A DNA stretch of 16,703 bases from Methanobacterium_D oryzae. GTDB taxonomy: Archaea; Methanobacteriota; Methanobacteria; Methanobacteriales; Methanobacteriaceae. The position numbers and the translations under genes are program-made. Below are positions 1 to 8,493 of the stretch, one piece after another (position 1 is the stretch's first letter; each line of letters begins with the position of its first letter). The notes beneath the pieces are model-generated. The model made no database searches, was not told where the DNA came from, and worked only from the letters and a program-made list of their open reading frames with translations. Where the stretch lies: NCBI RefSeq assembly GCF_050433505.1, contig NZ_JBNPXC010000004.1, positions 1-16,703 on the forward strand. Reading direction: 5' to 3'.

Positions 1-138
1 CCACATAATAACAGCAAACACAAGCAACGCAATCGCAGCATGCCCTGCAGGAGACAAACCACCCATAGGAACCAACATTATAACTATAAAAGCAATTATA
101 GCCAAAGGCATCCCTAAAGTTTTTAAATTTAGCCTCAT
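1..138 (-). CDS. N-terminus of a DASS/SLC13-type anion transporter (partial)
   Basis: The first 46 codons of a gene read leftward off the window edge, with ATG at 138. The peptide is almost wholly hydrophobic: a basic start (MRLNLK), a first membrane helix at about residues 11-25, a short loop with GGLSPAGH, and a second helix ending in the MW at the edge. A helix followed by a loop containing a SPAGH-like stretch and a second helix ending in MW resembles the start of DASS/SLC13 permeases, which take up dicarboxylates, sulfate or phosphate across the cytoplasmic membrane, often with sodium. A GGAG ribosome binding site at 146-149, 7 nt before the ATG, supports the start. It lies downstream of rad50 on the same strand but has its own TATA-like element. 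Family assignment rests on a short stretch and the substrate cannot be told. Confidence 0.6.
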   Translation of the reverse strand, partial: MRLNLKTLGMPLAIIAFIVIMLVPMGGLSPAGHAAIALLVFAVIMW

Positions 139-195
139 TTTAATGCTCCAATAACTAATAATTAGAGAATTTTTAAAAAAATTTGTTATTATTTA

Positions 196-210
196 TTATT
201 ATATTTTTTT
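196..210 (-). promoter_or_regulatory. Candidate TATA box for the DASS-type transporter gene
   Basis: Read on the minus strand this is an A-run followed by TATAATAA. Transcription would start about 25 nt downstream, near 175, giving a leader of about 35 nt that contains the GGAG site at 146-149. It lies in the 113-nt gap after rad50; the only rad50 terminator candidate there is a weak five-T run (minus strand) at 231-235. The region is very AT-rich, so a chance match is possible. Confidence 0.35.
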
Positions 211-251
211 AGGTTATTAATGCTTATTGGAAAAATAGTCTTTAGAAAGAA

Positions 252-2702
252 TTATTCCATTAAAGTAACACAAGAGTTTCCATCTATCTTTTCTACTCTA
301 AATACATTATCAGCAAAGCTTCCAAGCTCTCTTTCATGAGAAACAATGATAATTTGAGGACAATTTAATTCATTTAAAATTTCTCTAACCTTATACAACT
401 GTTCTCTGCTAAATCCATCAGTTGGTTCGTCTAATATTAATAAATTGGATTTCATTCCTGTAGAAACATTTTGAACAATATTATTTAAAGCTAAACGATA
501 AGCTAAAGCTACACTTGTCTTTTCTCCACCACTTAAATAACTAATATCCTGTTCAAAGCCATCTTGTTCTACAATTGGGGTAAATTCTTCATCAATTTTA
601 GCAGTTTTTGAAGTATCTTCAATTAGAATACTGAACCATTTCTGGAAATCATCATTAAACTCTTCATATCTTTTTTGCATCACATGTTTTTCTATTAAGC
701 TGAGTGTTGGAATCAAATAGTCATTAAGCCAAATATGATAATCATTAAACCTATCTAGTTGTTTCTTAAGACCTTCCTTTTTATTAATCTCATCTCTGGT
801 TTTTGATATGTCCTCATTGAATTTTTCAATCAATGTTTTAGTTTCAACAATTTTTTCCTTTATTAACTGGAACTCTTCATTAGTTTTTTCATAATTAAAT
901 TTTACTTCAGCAATTTGGTTAGTTACATCTTTTAATTCTTCTGATTTTTCATCTAATTTAATTAAATTTTGTTTTAAAGAGCTAATTTCTTTATTTAAGA
1001 CATTAATATTATCTTTATTTTCTTTTATTTTATCGAAATTCTTTTTGAATTGATATTTAATATTCTCTAAATCTTTTTGGCTTCTATTATATTCTTTAAG
1101 TTTATCAAGTAGATTTTCAAAATGAGTTATATACTTGTCAATTTCGTCAAATTCAATAGAATCATTGATTATTGATTTTAAGTCTACATCAAGGCTCTTT
1201 AATTTCCCACTGCTAGAATTAATATTATTCTTTAAATCATCTAAACGTGATACTTTATCCATTAGTAGTTTTAATCCATTTAAATTATTTTCAAGAGATT
1301 TTATTTTTATTTCTGCTACTTCTAACTGTTCTTTTCCTTTTAACTGTACTTGGCTTAATATTTTTGATTTAGAATTTATCTTCTTGATTTTATCGTCGCT
1401 TTCAGCCCTTAAATTCTTTTTATGTTCTTCATCTAGATTACTACCACAGATTGGGCATAGATCTCCTAAGCCATTTACATTATTCAGTTTTTTCTCAATT
1501 TCAGATTTTTCAACATCTAATTTATATATATCCTCAGAAATTTTTTGCAATTGTTCTTTATCTAATTTAAAGGCATCATATTTTTCTTTTATTTCGAGGA
1601 TTAAAGCATCTTTTTCATTTAAAAGTTCTTCAGAAGTTTTGTTTTTATCGTCACCCAGTTCATTTTCAATAGACTCTTTACTGTCATTTAGAATAGCTAA
1701 TTTTGACGATAAATCATTATGTTCTTTGATAATTTTTTTAATAGCAGCTAAATTATTGCCCAGATTTTCTTCAGTTTCAGAAGTTGGGCATTCAATTTTT
1801 TCTAGGGTTTCAATTTGAGGAATGAATTTCAACTGATTTTCTTCTTCACAAGTTTTAATCTCATTCTGGTATTTAATTGACAATTTTTCCTTTTCTTCAA
1901 TCTGTTTTTTTATATGGGGAATTTCAGTCTGTATCTTTTTAAGTTCTAATTCAGATTCCTGAAGCTTTTCAAGTGTTTCTTTTTGCTTTTTTTGTATAAC
2001 TTCTAATTCTTCGCCACGCACTTGAAATTTTGCATTTTTATCTTCATTGGATTCTAAATTTCCTTTTAAAATGAACAATTCTTTTTTCTTTTCTTCTAAA
2101 TCCTTTGTTTCAGCTTTTAATTCAATGAGTTTGTCTTTTATTGATCTGGATAATATATTGGCATTTTCTGCTGCAATTTTGTAATCTTCTATCCCAAATG
2201 CTTTTCTTAAAGTTTGAAGTCTATCATCTGGTTTTTGAGAAAGAACATATTTCATATCTTCTTGAGGAGTATAAACAGCATATCTAAATATTACACTCTG
2301 TGCCCTTGGGTTTAGAGGTTCTTTAAAATTGAGAATATTTAAAATTTTTTCTTTAATTTCAGAAGGAGATAAATTGATTTTAGCTCCATTAATGCCTAAA
2401 AGACCTTTTTCTTGCCTAACTGATCCATCATTATTTTTTCTTACGAGAGATCGTTGAACTAAATAATTGTCATTTTCAATTTTAAATTCTAGCGTCACTG
2501 TTCCTTTTTTTGATCCTCTTCTAAGTAGAGACTCACCTTTTTGATTTCCCAGACCAAAAAGAGCAAATTCAATAGCCATCAAGATAGTAGATTTTCCAGA
2601 ACCTATATCGCCCTCAAAAAGAGAAGTTCCAATGGGAAATTCTATAGGGGCATTGTCTTTATAGCTCCTTATATTATTTAATGTAAGTGATTTAAAAATC
2701 AT
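252..2702 (-). CDS. rad50: DNA double-strand break repair ATPase Rad50
   Basis: SMC-like ATPase that tethers DNA ends and controls the Mre11 nuclease. The 816-aa product has the full layout: Walker A at residues 31-39 (GDIGSGKST), Q-loop glutamine 147, a long Lys/Glu-rich coiled coil at about 170-400 and 440-690, and a central zinc hook CPIC (Cys416, Cys419) where two molecules join through zinc. At the C-terminus are the ABC signature LSGGE (723-727), Walker B LLILDEPTD with Asp758-Glu759, and the switch histidine 789. The length fits a short archaeal Rad50. The ATG directly follows the mre11 stop (TAAATG), and its GGAG ribosome site (2712-2715) lies inside the end of mre11, so the two are probably translationally coupled. 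Last gene of the nurA-herA-mre11-rad50 unit. Confidence 0.96.
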   Translation of the reverse strand: MIFKSLTLNNIRSYKDNAPIEFPIGTSLFEGDIGSGKSTILMAIEFALFGLGNQKGESLLRRGSKKGTVTLEFKIENDNYLVQRSLVRKNNDGSVRQEKGLLGINGAKINLSPSEIKEKILNILNFKEPLNPRAQSVIFRYAVYTPQEDMKYVLSQKPDDRLQTLRKAFGIEDYKIAAENANILSRSIKDKLIELKAETKDLEEKKKELFILKGNLESNEDKNAKFQVRGEELEVIQKKQKETLEKLQESELELKKIQTEIPHIKKQIEEKEKLSIKYQNEIKTCEEENQLKFIPQIETLEKIECPTSETEENLGNNLAAIKKIIKEHNDLSSKLAILNDSKESIENELGDDKNKTSEELLNEKDALILEIKEKYDAFKLDKEQLQKISEDIYKLDVEKSEIEKKLNNVNGLGDLCPICGSNLDEEHKKNLRAESDDKIKKINSKSKILSQVQLKGKEQLEVAEIKIKSLENNLNGLKLLMDKVSRLDDLKNNINSSSGKLKSLDVDLKSIINDSIEFDEIDKYITHFENLLDKLKEYNRSQKDLENIKYQFKKNFDKIKENKDNINVLNKEISSLKQNLIKLDEKSEELKDVTNQIAEVKFNYEKTNEEFQLIKEKIVETKTLIEKFNEDISKTRDEINKKEGLKKQLDRFNDYHIWLNDYLIPTLSLIEKHVMQKRYEEFNDDFQKWFSILIEDTSKTAKIDEEFTPIVEQDGFEQDISYLSGGEKTSVALAYRLALNNIVQNVSTGMKSNLLILDEPTDGFSREQLYKVREILNELNCPQIIIVSHERELGSFADNVFRVEKIDGNSCVTLME

Positions 2703-3998
2703 TTAAGAACTCTCCAGGTCTAATACATCTAATGATTCAATTAGAATTCTATTTTTATAGTCTGATTTCTTTTCATTAGGTTTAGGACTTTTTCGAAGGG
2801 TTTTTAATAGATTAATAGCAAGTTGAGCTCCTTCTTTGGCGCTTAATTCTTTTTGATTAACTTCTATATTTGAAATAGTTTCTAGAAGCACATTTTCTTC
2901 TATTTCTGCTGTAGTTTCTCCTTTAACCCGAATTTTAATAAATTCTTTTGAAACAAGCCCATGATGATTTATACTTACATGAACAGCTCCTGAATCATTA
3001 AGAATCCTTTTAATTTCATGAAAATTAATTTCTGAAGTTTTACCTCCAGATAATTCTCCTTTAACCTTTAAAATAACTATTTTATCTTTAACATCAATCT
3101 GTTTAATTCCTTCTAAAATCTCATCGTAAAGCTGATGAGAGTTTTTATGATCAGCCTTAAATGATAAAAACTTATATTTAACTAAATCTAATTCATGGAA
3201 GTTCTTTTCTTCACAGAAATTAATGCTTTGGACCTCTTCATCGAATTCAATAATATAAAATCCTCTTGTTTCGCCCTTAGCACTCATTTCTAAATCTCGA
3301 GGATATCCTGCAAATGGAGGACCGGGATAAGTGATAACTCCATAATCTTCAATATGAGTTTCACATATATGTTTATGTATGTGTCCTCCAGCGTAATAAT
3401 CAAATCTTTTTGGTAATTTTTTTATATCAATTCCATCCATCTTTGATAGAAAATCTGGAAGTAGATTTTTAATTGCCGCATGAAAAACAAAAATTTTAAA
3501 GCTATCTTCTTCTTCTTCTTCTTCTAAACTTTTTTTATCCAGCAGGTTATAATAAGTATCATCCATTCCCATTTTACGCCCAGATATCCCTGTTAATTTT
3601 GCTCCTGTTTTCTTATCAGTTACAAACTTTAGTTTCAACTTTTCCTCGCCATTATTATCTTCAACAACATAAGGATTAAAGAGTTTTTTCAATAATCCGC
3701 TTTCTATAATCACGTCAATGATTGAAGTTTCGTTAGGGCTGAAATCGTGACTGCCATAGTTAATATAGACTGGAATTCCTTTATCTGTAACTTCTTTTAG
3801 TATTCCAACAGTCTGTTTAACAATACTCATGTCTGGAAGATTGGAATGAAATAAATCACCTGCAATAATAATAAAATCAACTTTTTCTCTTATACACTTA
3901 TTTATGCATTCTCTAAAAGCTTTAATCTCTAATTTTTTTAGTTCAGTATATTTTTGAGCTCCTAAATGGCAATCAGCGAGGTGGGCGAATTTATACAT
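2703..3998 (-). CDS. mre11: DNA repair nuclease Mre11
   Basis: Metal-dependent 3'-5' exonuclease and endonuclease partner of Rad50, in the calcineurin-like phosphoesterase fold. Motifs in order: D9-C-H11, GDLFH (Asp48, His51), GSHD (82-85), H173 in VFHAAI, and GHIH (His206, His208). All metal-binding positions are canonical except the third motif, where the usual Asn of GNHD is Ser83. Residues 159-164 are six glutamates encoded by a GAA repeat, in a loop before motif IV. The C-terminal part (about 280-431) should hold the capping and Rad50-binding regions. The ATG at 3998 lies 6 nt after the herA stop. The likely ribosome site is AGGTTGAT just upstream, weaker than at the neighbouring genes. 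It sits between herA and rad50 in the operon. Confidence 0.95.
   Translation of the reverse strand: MYKFAHLADCHLGAQKYTELKKLEIKAFRECINKCIREKVDFIIIAGDLFHSNLPDMSIVKQTVGILKEVTDKGIPVYINYGSHDFSPNETSIIDVIIESGLLKKLFNPYVVEDNNGEEKLKLKFVTDKKTGAKLTGISGRKMGMDDTYYNLLDKKSLEEEEEEDSFKIFVFHAAIKNLLPDFLSKMDGIDIKKLPKRFDYYAGGHIHKHICETHIEDYGVITYPGPPFAGYPRDLEMSAKGETRGFYIIEFDEEVQSINFCEEKNFHELDLVKYKFLSFKADHKNSHQLYDEILEGIKQIDVKDKIVILKVKGELSGGKTSEINFHEIKRILNDSGAVHVSINHHGLVSKEFIKIRVKGETTAEIEENVLLETISNIEVNQKELSAKEGAQLAINLLKTLRKSPKPNEKKSDYKNRILIESLDVLDLESS
3505..3525 (-). repeat. Trinucleotide microsatellite inside mre11
   Basis: Seven consecutive TCT units on the plus strand, read as GAA repeats on the coding strand and giving Glu159-Glu164 plus the first two bases of Asp165. 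Gain or loss of a unit would keep the frame and change only the length of an acidic loop between nuclease motifs III and IV. Confidence 0.85.
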
Positions 3999-4004
3999 TT
4001 ATTA

Positions 4005-5636
4005 TCAACCTACAATCATTGTTTTAAGGTTTTTTGTCTTATCTTGAGGTATTTTTTCTAAATATTCTGCAACGAATTTTTCAAATTCTGGAGTGTAAAT
4101 AGGGATAGCAAATCTTGTAAAAACACTACTAACAATAGCTTCACCTTTATCAAGGCTTGCAATAATCCTTTCATCATCTGATAAGTCCTGGGAAGCGCTG
4201 TTAATTATTGCAGATCTTTCTGGTGACATTTCATTTCCTAAAATAATTTTAGTATTCATGTTAGCTAAAATTGCTCTTGGAATAACACTAGCTAGTTGAG
4301 TAATTGCAATCAAACCAATTTTGAATTTTCTTCCTTCTCTAGCTATTGTACCGTAAATATTTCCGCCATGACTTTCTATTGCATCTTGACTCAAGACTCT
4401 GGGAGCTTCCTCAATTACGATACTGATGACTGGTTTGTTTTTTAATTTTAGAGAATCATAATTTTTATAGTTATTGAAAATGTTGCTGGAGACTATACTT
4501 CCAATAAATAGTTCTTCAAAATCACTTAGTTTGGAACTATCAATAATCACTATTTTTTCATTTTCAAGGGATTCAATGATATCTTGAACTGTTGAAAGCC
4601 CAGAATCTCCCCCTATAAATAAATTACTTTTAAAAATGCATCTTTTTCCACCGGGAGCTGTATGATCATCAATAGCGGAGATACCTAACTTAGTTTCTAT
4701 TTTTCTTTTTAAAACCTCAGCAGTTCCTTCATGAACTCCCATTTCCTTTAAAACGCCTTTATCTTTTCCTTTTGCTATTGCTGTAATCCAGTTTTCACCA
4801 TATTTGTTATAAAACATTCTCATAGCTTCACTTTGGGCTGATGAGAATCCACCTATCCCGCTAAAATGATAAGGCCTTATTTTTTTCACATTTATTGATA
4901 AACTGAGTGCATTATTATTATTATGATCTGGAGAATAATATTCTAATTTTTCATCTTTTTTCGGATGATTACGTAAGCCTATCCTAATATTATCTCCATA
5001 ATATTCATTATGTGGGTCTAGAACAAGAATTCCTGCTCCTTCTGTATCTAAAATGCTCCAAAGCATTACTTTAACTAAATTACTCTTTCCCCTACCGGTT
5101 GTAGCAGGTATTAATATATGGTGGGTTAATGATTTAATTAAATCTATATAAACTTTAATTCCATTTTTAACAGTTGATCCACTCCTAATATCACCTAAAT
5201 AAATTGAATGTTCAACATTTTTTGGTTCTAAGAATTTTAAATCAGAATTTTCAATAGATTTTATGGGGCTGAAAAAATTCGGTAATCTTTTAGGACTTTT
5301 AGTATTATAATAAGCTTCTCCATCTTTTTCCTTTTTATTAACGTAAAGTAAAGACTTTGCTCTTCCTAAATTATAATTAGTTAATTCTGGTTCCATAAAT
5401 TCAAGATCAGGATCATATCCTTCAAGTTTCATACCCGAAAGTAGTTCATGGGTGGATTGATGGGCTTGACTTTTGTATTCAATATCTTTAACTTGAAGAA
5501 TTGTATAATTTCTTTCACCTGGTTTTGAGGCATTTTCTACAATTAAAAGTTCACCTAGTTCTAAATTTTCACCGTTTTTTTCTCTTATGATAATATCTTT
5601 TAATCCGCCGCCTATGATTTGACCTCTTTCTTTCAT
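4005..5636 (-). CDS. herA: DNA end-resection helicase/translocase HerA
   Basis: Hexameric FtsK/VirB4-like ATPase that pumps DNA and drives the NurA nuclease in 5'-strand resection at breaks. The 543-aa protein starts with a beta-rich HAS-barrel-like region (about 1-150). It then has Walker A ATTGRGKS (178-185), Walker B ILVLDPHNEY (203-212, with the DPHNEY typical of HerA), a conserved ITQLASVIPRAILANMNTK segment where other HerA proteins have their TQ-and-NT sensor region, and a short C-terminal tail. The ATG at 5636 is preceded by a strong GGAGAGGT site (5640-5647). The gap from the nurA stop is 13 nt and to mre11 6 nt, so all are probably on one transcript. Assignment is firm because the motifs and the NurA neighbour agree. 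Confidence 0.95.
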   Translation of the reverse strand: MKERGQIIGGGLKDIIIREKNGENLELGELLIVENASKPGERNYTILQVKDIEYKSQAHQSTHELLSGMKLEGYDPDLEFMEPELTNYNLGRAKSLLYVNKKEKDGEAYYNTKSPKRLPNFFSPIKSIENSDLKFLEPKNVEHSIYLGDIRSGSTVKNGIKVYIDLIKSLTHHILIPATTGRGKSNLVKVMLWSILDTEGAGILVLDPHNEYYGDNIRIGLRNHPKKDEKLEYYSPDHNNNNALSLSINVKKIRPYHFSGIGGFSSAQSEAMRMFYNKYGENWITAIAKGKDKGVLKEMGVHEGTAEVLKRKIETKLGISAIDDHTAPGGKRCIFKSNLFIGGDSGLSTVQDIIESLENEKIVIIDSSKLSDFEELFIGSIVSSNIFNNYKNYDSLKLKNKPVISIVIEEAPRVLSQDAIESHGGNIYGTIAREGRKFKIGLIAITQLASVIPRAILANMNTKIILGNEMSPERSAIINSASQDLSDDERIIASLDKGEAIVSSVFTRFAIPIYTPEFEKFVAEYLEKIPQDKTKNLKTMIVG

Positions 5637-5649
5637 TTTACCTCTCCGA

Positions 5650-6759
5650 TTATTGCCCGTCTAATTTTTCATGTGTGTTCACAATCTTGATAAGAGGATT
5701 AACTTGTGTCCAAATCCCCATTCTTGAAAGTTCAGAATATAATTTTGTTTTATATCCTTCCATTTCCTCATTTTTAACTCTAGCCCATAAATCTGCATCA
5801 ATAAGGCCATAAGGATAACCTGGGACTTTAATATCTCTTGAATTATCAGCAATACAAGCAATTAATTCATATATTTCTTTATCATCCATATTTTTAGCTT
5901 GTTCCTTGAAAATTTCAAATCTAAATGCAGTATGCGCATGTTTATTCAATTTCACGACCATAATCATAGCTTTATGCTCACGATTGGCCTCTTTACTCCA
6001 TGCAACTGGACCATAACACCATTTATCATATTTAACTCCTGATTCTTCAGCTAATCTTTGGATAGAATCTATAAGGGAAACCTGAGTGTCAGTAGTAAGT
6101 CTGCATGTTTTGGATAGGCCCGTAATTATTACATCTTTTTCCATCGCTTTTCTAAAAACGTCTTCAACATATTTATACTCATTTTGATGGCCAGTTTGTA
6201 AGGATCCGTCTCTTATAATAATATCATCAGATTCTAATTCTAAGTCTATTACTTGTTCAGTAATTTTCCATTCAGCAAATCTCCGCGCCATGGATGCCAT
6301 TCGATCCATTCCAACCTGTGTTCCGGCCTCTACTTTCTCTTCACGAGCATTAACTTGTAGATCTATTTCATCAGGTAAAAATTCACTAAATTTATCTTTT
6401 ACTGGCCTTATTTTTGTTTGAAAAATAATATCTCCATCTTTAAATTTAGAAGATGTGTAAGAAAGAAATTCTATTCTTTGAGGGATTCCTGATTGAATTG
6501 TTTGTCGTTTATTATTTTTAAATATACTAAAATAAACACGGTTTAATTGCACTGAATAAACGGGAGATGGTAATAATTCTTGATTTCCACCGTCAACAAA
6601 GGCAATTTTTCTATCTGATTTATTTGAATTAATTTCATGAAAATATTCTTTATTTAAAGGACATGATCTATAATCAGAATCATTAAAATAAGGATTTCCC
6701 AATTCTCTTTCGGAAAGATCTAAACTCAAAATTTCAGCAATTTCTTTTATACTCTTCAT
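5650..6759 (-). CDS. nurA: 5'-3' nuclease NurA
   Basis: Nuclease that works inside the HerA-NurA complex to degrade the 5' strand at double-strand breaks. With the ATG at 6759 it is 369 aa. NurA hallmarks are the first acidic motif FVDGGN (Asp56), a second acidic motif IIIRDGS (Asp184) and the C-terminal YPYGLIDADLWAR stretch. The frame stays open to a TTG at 6789, ten codons upstream. I prefer the ATG because it has a GAGTGA-type ribosome site 7 nt before it and because the TATA box at 6815-6825 would start the transcript close to the TTG, leaving that codon without a leader or ribosome site. First gene of the operon. The only uncertainty is the start. Confidence 0.92.
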   Translation of the reverse strand: MKSIKEIAEILSLDLSERELGNPYFNDSDYRSCPLNKEYFHEINSNKSDRKIAFVDGGNQELLPSPVYSVQLNRVYFSIFKNNKRQTIQSGIPQRIEFLSYTSSKFKDGDIIFQTKIRPVKDKFSEFLPDEIDLQVNAREEKVEAGTQVGMDRMASMARRFAEWKITEQVIDLELESDDIIIRDGSLQTGHQNEYKYVEDVFRKAMEKDVIITGLSKTCRLTTDTQVSLIDSIQRLAEESGVKYDKWCYGPVAWSKEANREHKAMIMVVKLNKHAHTAFRFEIFKEQAKNMDDKEIYELIACIADNSRDIKVPGYPYGLIDADLWARVKNEEMEGYKTKLYSELSRMGIWTQVNPLIKIVNTHEKLDGQ

Positions 6760-6814
6760 AGTGAAGTCACTCTTTTTTATAGTAATCAATTGTTCTTTAA
6801 TGTTGATTGTACTA

Positions 6815-6825
6815 CTTATATTTTA
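6815..6825 (-). promoter_or_regulatory. Candidate TATA box of the nurA-herA-mre11-rad50 operon
   Basis: On the minus strand this reads TAAAATATAAG, a reasonable archaeal TATA element with A-rich DNA before it where a BRE would lie. Transcription would start about 25 nt downstream, near 6790-6797, giving a 30-40 nt leader to the chosen nurA ATG at 6759. Confidence 0.45.
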
Positions 6826-6955
6826 TCTTATTTTGATAAAAGATACATAAATTACAGATAAATAAAAAAGAATGATTATTATGGATTTATATAATTAAAT
6901 GTTAATAAAGCGCTAATTTATTATTATAAAATTTATATTTCTCTATTGGCTGAAA

Positions 6956-6992
6956 TAATCCTTAAATTACTATCTTAATGCACTAAGGATTA
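6956..6992. repeat. Inverted repeat with 9-bp arms and 19-nt spacer
   Basis: The arm TAATCCTTA (6956-6964) is matched exactly by its reverse complement TAAGGATTA (6984-6992). Beyond one mismatch two more pairs form (6953-6954 with 6994-6995). No T-run follows on either strand, so it does not look like a terminator. It lies about 135 nt upstream of the nurA promoter. Confidence 0.5.
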
Positions 6993-7040
6993 ATTAAAGC
7001 ATTATAATATATATCATATAAACTTGAAATTCTTTTGAAT

Positions 7041-7063
7041 AAAAACTAAAAAAGAAAAATAAA
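7041..7063 (-). terminator. Oligo-T terminator after the MFS transporter gene
   Basis: Immediately downstream of the MFS stop the minus strand runs through three T tracts (five, six and five T) with few interruptions. This is the usual form of an archaeal intrinsic terminator, and no hairpin is needed. Confidence 0.6.
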
Positions 7064-7073
7064 TCAAATTTAT

Positions 7074-8459
7074 TTATTCAGTTTTATGCCTATTTTTGTT
7101 TCTTCCAGCAAATGAAACAAAAATTCCCACAAAACAGAGCGCTGTAAATACTATGAATGCTATTTGTATGCTTGAAAGTAATGCAGGGTAATTTTCAGGC
7201 ATTATTTGAACTTTTCCAATTATTAATGAAAATAGTAGTACAGCTATTCCCATACTTAATGTCTGCCCGATTAGCCTCATTGTGCTTACTGTTGCTGATG
7301 CTATCCCCATGAATCTTCTTTCTACTGATCCCATAATTGCATTGGTATTTGGGGATGAAAATAGCCCGAAACCTGCTCCAAGTACAACTAAACCAATTGT
7401 TATAAATATCACGTCAGTATTTGTATTTAAAAAGATAAATTGTGCTAATCCAAGTGTCGAAAGGCTCATTCCTATTGTTGCAATTATTCTTGGATCATAT
7501 CTATCTGATAACCTTCCTGCCATAGGCGCTAAAATTGCCATAACAACTGGTTGGGCAACTAGAATAAGTCCTGCACCTGATGCATCAAATCCTTTTATAA
7601 ATTGTAAATAAAGACTTAAAAAGAATGATACAGCAAATGTTGCCATATAATTGATTAGGGCAGCTAAGCTTGAAAATCCAAAGGTTCTGTTTTTAAAGAG
7701 TTTCATATTAAATACTGGAACTTCAACTTTTAATTCGAATATTACAAATGCTATTAACCCAATTAGGCCAATTATTATCATTATGATTCCTATGATTCCT
7801 GGAAGCTCTGAGAATCCGAACATGAATGTAAATAAAGCTATGCTGTATAATATTGTGCCTGGAATGTCTAATTTTTCTCCCCTACATGCTGCCCATTCTC
7901 CTTTTAATTTCCAGAGTGTTAAGCTGATTACAAGGAGTCCTACCGGTACCATTAGGTAAAAAAGACTTCTCCAACCTAAAAATTGTGTCATGATTCCACC
8001 GAGGACAGGGCCAAGTGAAAGACCAACATATACAGCCCCTATTGTGAAACCTATTGCTTTACCTCTTTCTTGAGGAGGATAAACTGAAGTTACTATTGCA
8101 AGCCCTGTAACGAATATCATTGCTGACCCTATTCCTTGAAGAACCCTGAATGCTATAAGTGAAATGTCAGAGGGTGCAATTGCACAGAGAAAAGAGGATA
8201 TGGTAAAAATTACCATTCCATATGTGAAAATCTTTTTCATACCATAAATATCAGCAATCCGTCCGAATGGAACTGCAAATATTGCAGATGCTAATAAAAA
8301 TGACGTTGGTATCCAGCTTAATAAGATGGCATCGGTTAAAAATTCACCTCCTATAGCTGGAAGTGCGATATTGATGGATGATCCCATAAAAGGAGTTATA
8401 AATGATGCAATTACTGCAATTATTAAAGCGGGTATTCTGACATTGTTATTATTTTCCAT
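7074..8459 (-). CDS. MFS drug/proton antiporter, DHA2 (EmrB/QacA-like) family
   Basis: Polytopic inner-membrane exporter predicted to expel drugs or toxic small molecules in exchange for protons. The 461-aa product is hydrophobic throughout and its length suits a 14-helix DHA2 protein. Visible family motifs are INIALPAIGGEF (helix 1, 29-40), motif A GRIADIYGMKK (66-76) between helices 2 and 3, and the antiporter motif C GAVYVGLSLGPVLGG (141-155) in helix 5. A second motif-A-like GRLSDRYDPR marks the repeat unit. Start: an in-frame GTG at 8468 lies inside the AGGTGA ribosome site, so the ATG at 8459 is preferred. The substrate cannot be told, and no regulator gene lies beside it. It is 124 nt or more downstream of the Rieske oxidoreductase on the same strand. 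Confidence 0.88.
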   Translation of the reverse strand: MENNNNVRIPALIIAVIASFITPFMGSSINIALPAIGGEFLTDAILLSWIPTSFLLASAIFAVPFGRIADIYGMKKIFTYGMVIFTISSFLCAIAPSDISLIAFRVLQGIGSAMIFVTGLAIVTSVYPPQERGKAIGFTIGAVYVGLSLGPVLGGIMTQFLGWRSLFYLMVPVGLLVISLTLWKLKGEWAACRGEKLDIPGTILYSIALFTFMFGFSELPGIIGIIMIIIGLIGLIAFVIFELKVEVPVFNMKLFKNRTFGFSSLAALINYMATFAVSFFLSLYLQFIKGFDASGAGLILVAQPVVMAILAPMAGRLSDRYDPRIIATIGMSLSTLGLAQFIFLNTNTDVIFITIGLVVLGAGFGLFSSPNTNAIMGSVERRFMGIASATVSTMRLIGQTLSMGIAVLLFSLIIGKVQIMPENYPALLSSIQIAFIVFTALCFVGIFVSFAGRNKNRHKTE

Positions 8460-8464
8460 TAAAT

Positions 8465-8470
8465 TCACCT
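8465..8470 (-). promoter_or_regulatory. Ribosome binding site that sets the MFS start
   Basis: AGGTGA on the minus strand, 5 nt before the ATG at 8457-8459. The GTG within it (8466-8468) is in frame and could be mistaken for the start. Confidence 0.7.
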
Positions 8471-8493
8471 GAATAAACTAGATCACTATTAAA

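Larger units (their letters stand above)
6790..7073. other. Gene-free region between nurA and the MFS gene
   Basis: About 280 nt without a convincing ORF on either strand; the longest ATG-started frames I found are under 10 codons. It holds the nurA promoter near its left end, the oligo-T terminator of the MFS gene at its right end, and between them an inverted repeat with 9-bp arms at 6956-6964 and 6984-6992. Confidence 0.6.

Noticed and set aside
1135..1818. Long plus-strand open frame (227 codons) across rad50
   Set aside because: It lies fully inside the rad50 coiled-coil coding region. It is an antisense shadow of low-complexity Lys/Glu codons, rich in Ser, Phe and Leu, with no recognisable domain.
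6870..6990. Small ORFs in the nurA upstream spacer
   Set aside because: All ATG-started frames I found are under 10 codons and lack ribosome sites.
7282..7959. Two plus-strand frames of about 100 codons inside the MFS gene
   Set aside because: They are antisense to hydrophobic codons of a clear transporter, with no independent ribosome site or domain.
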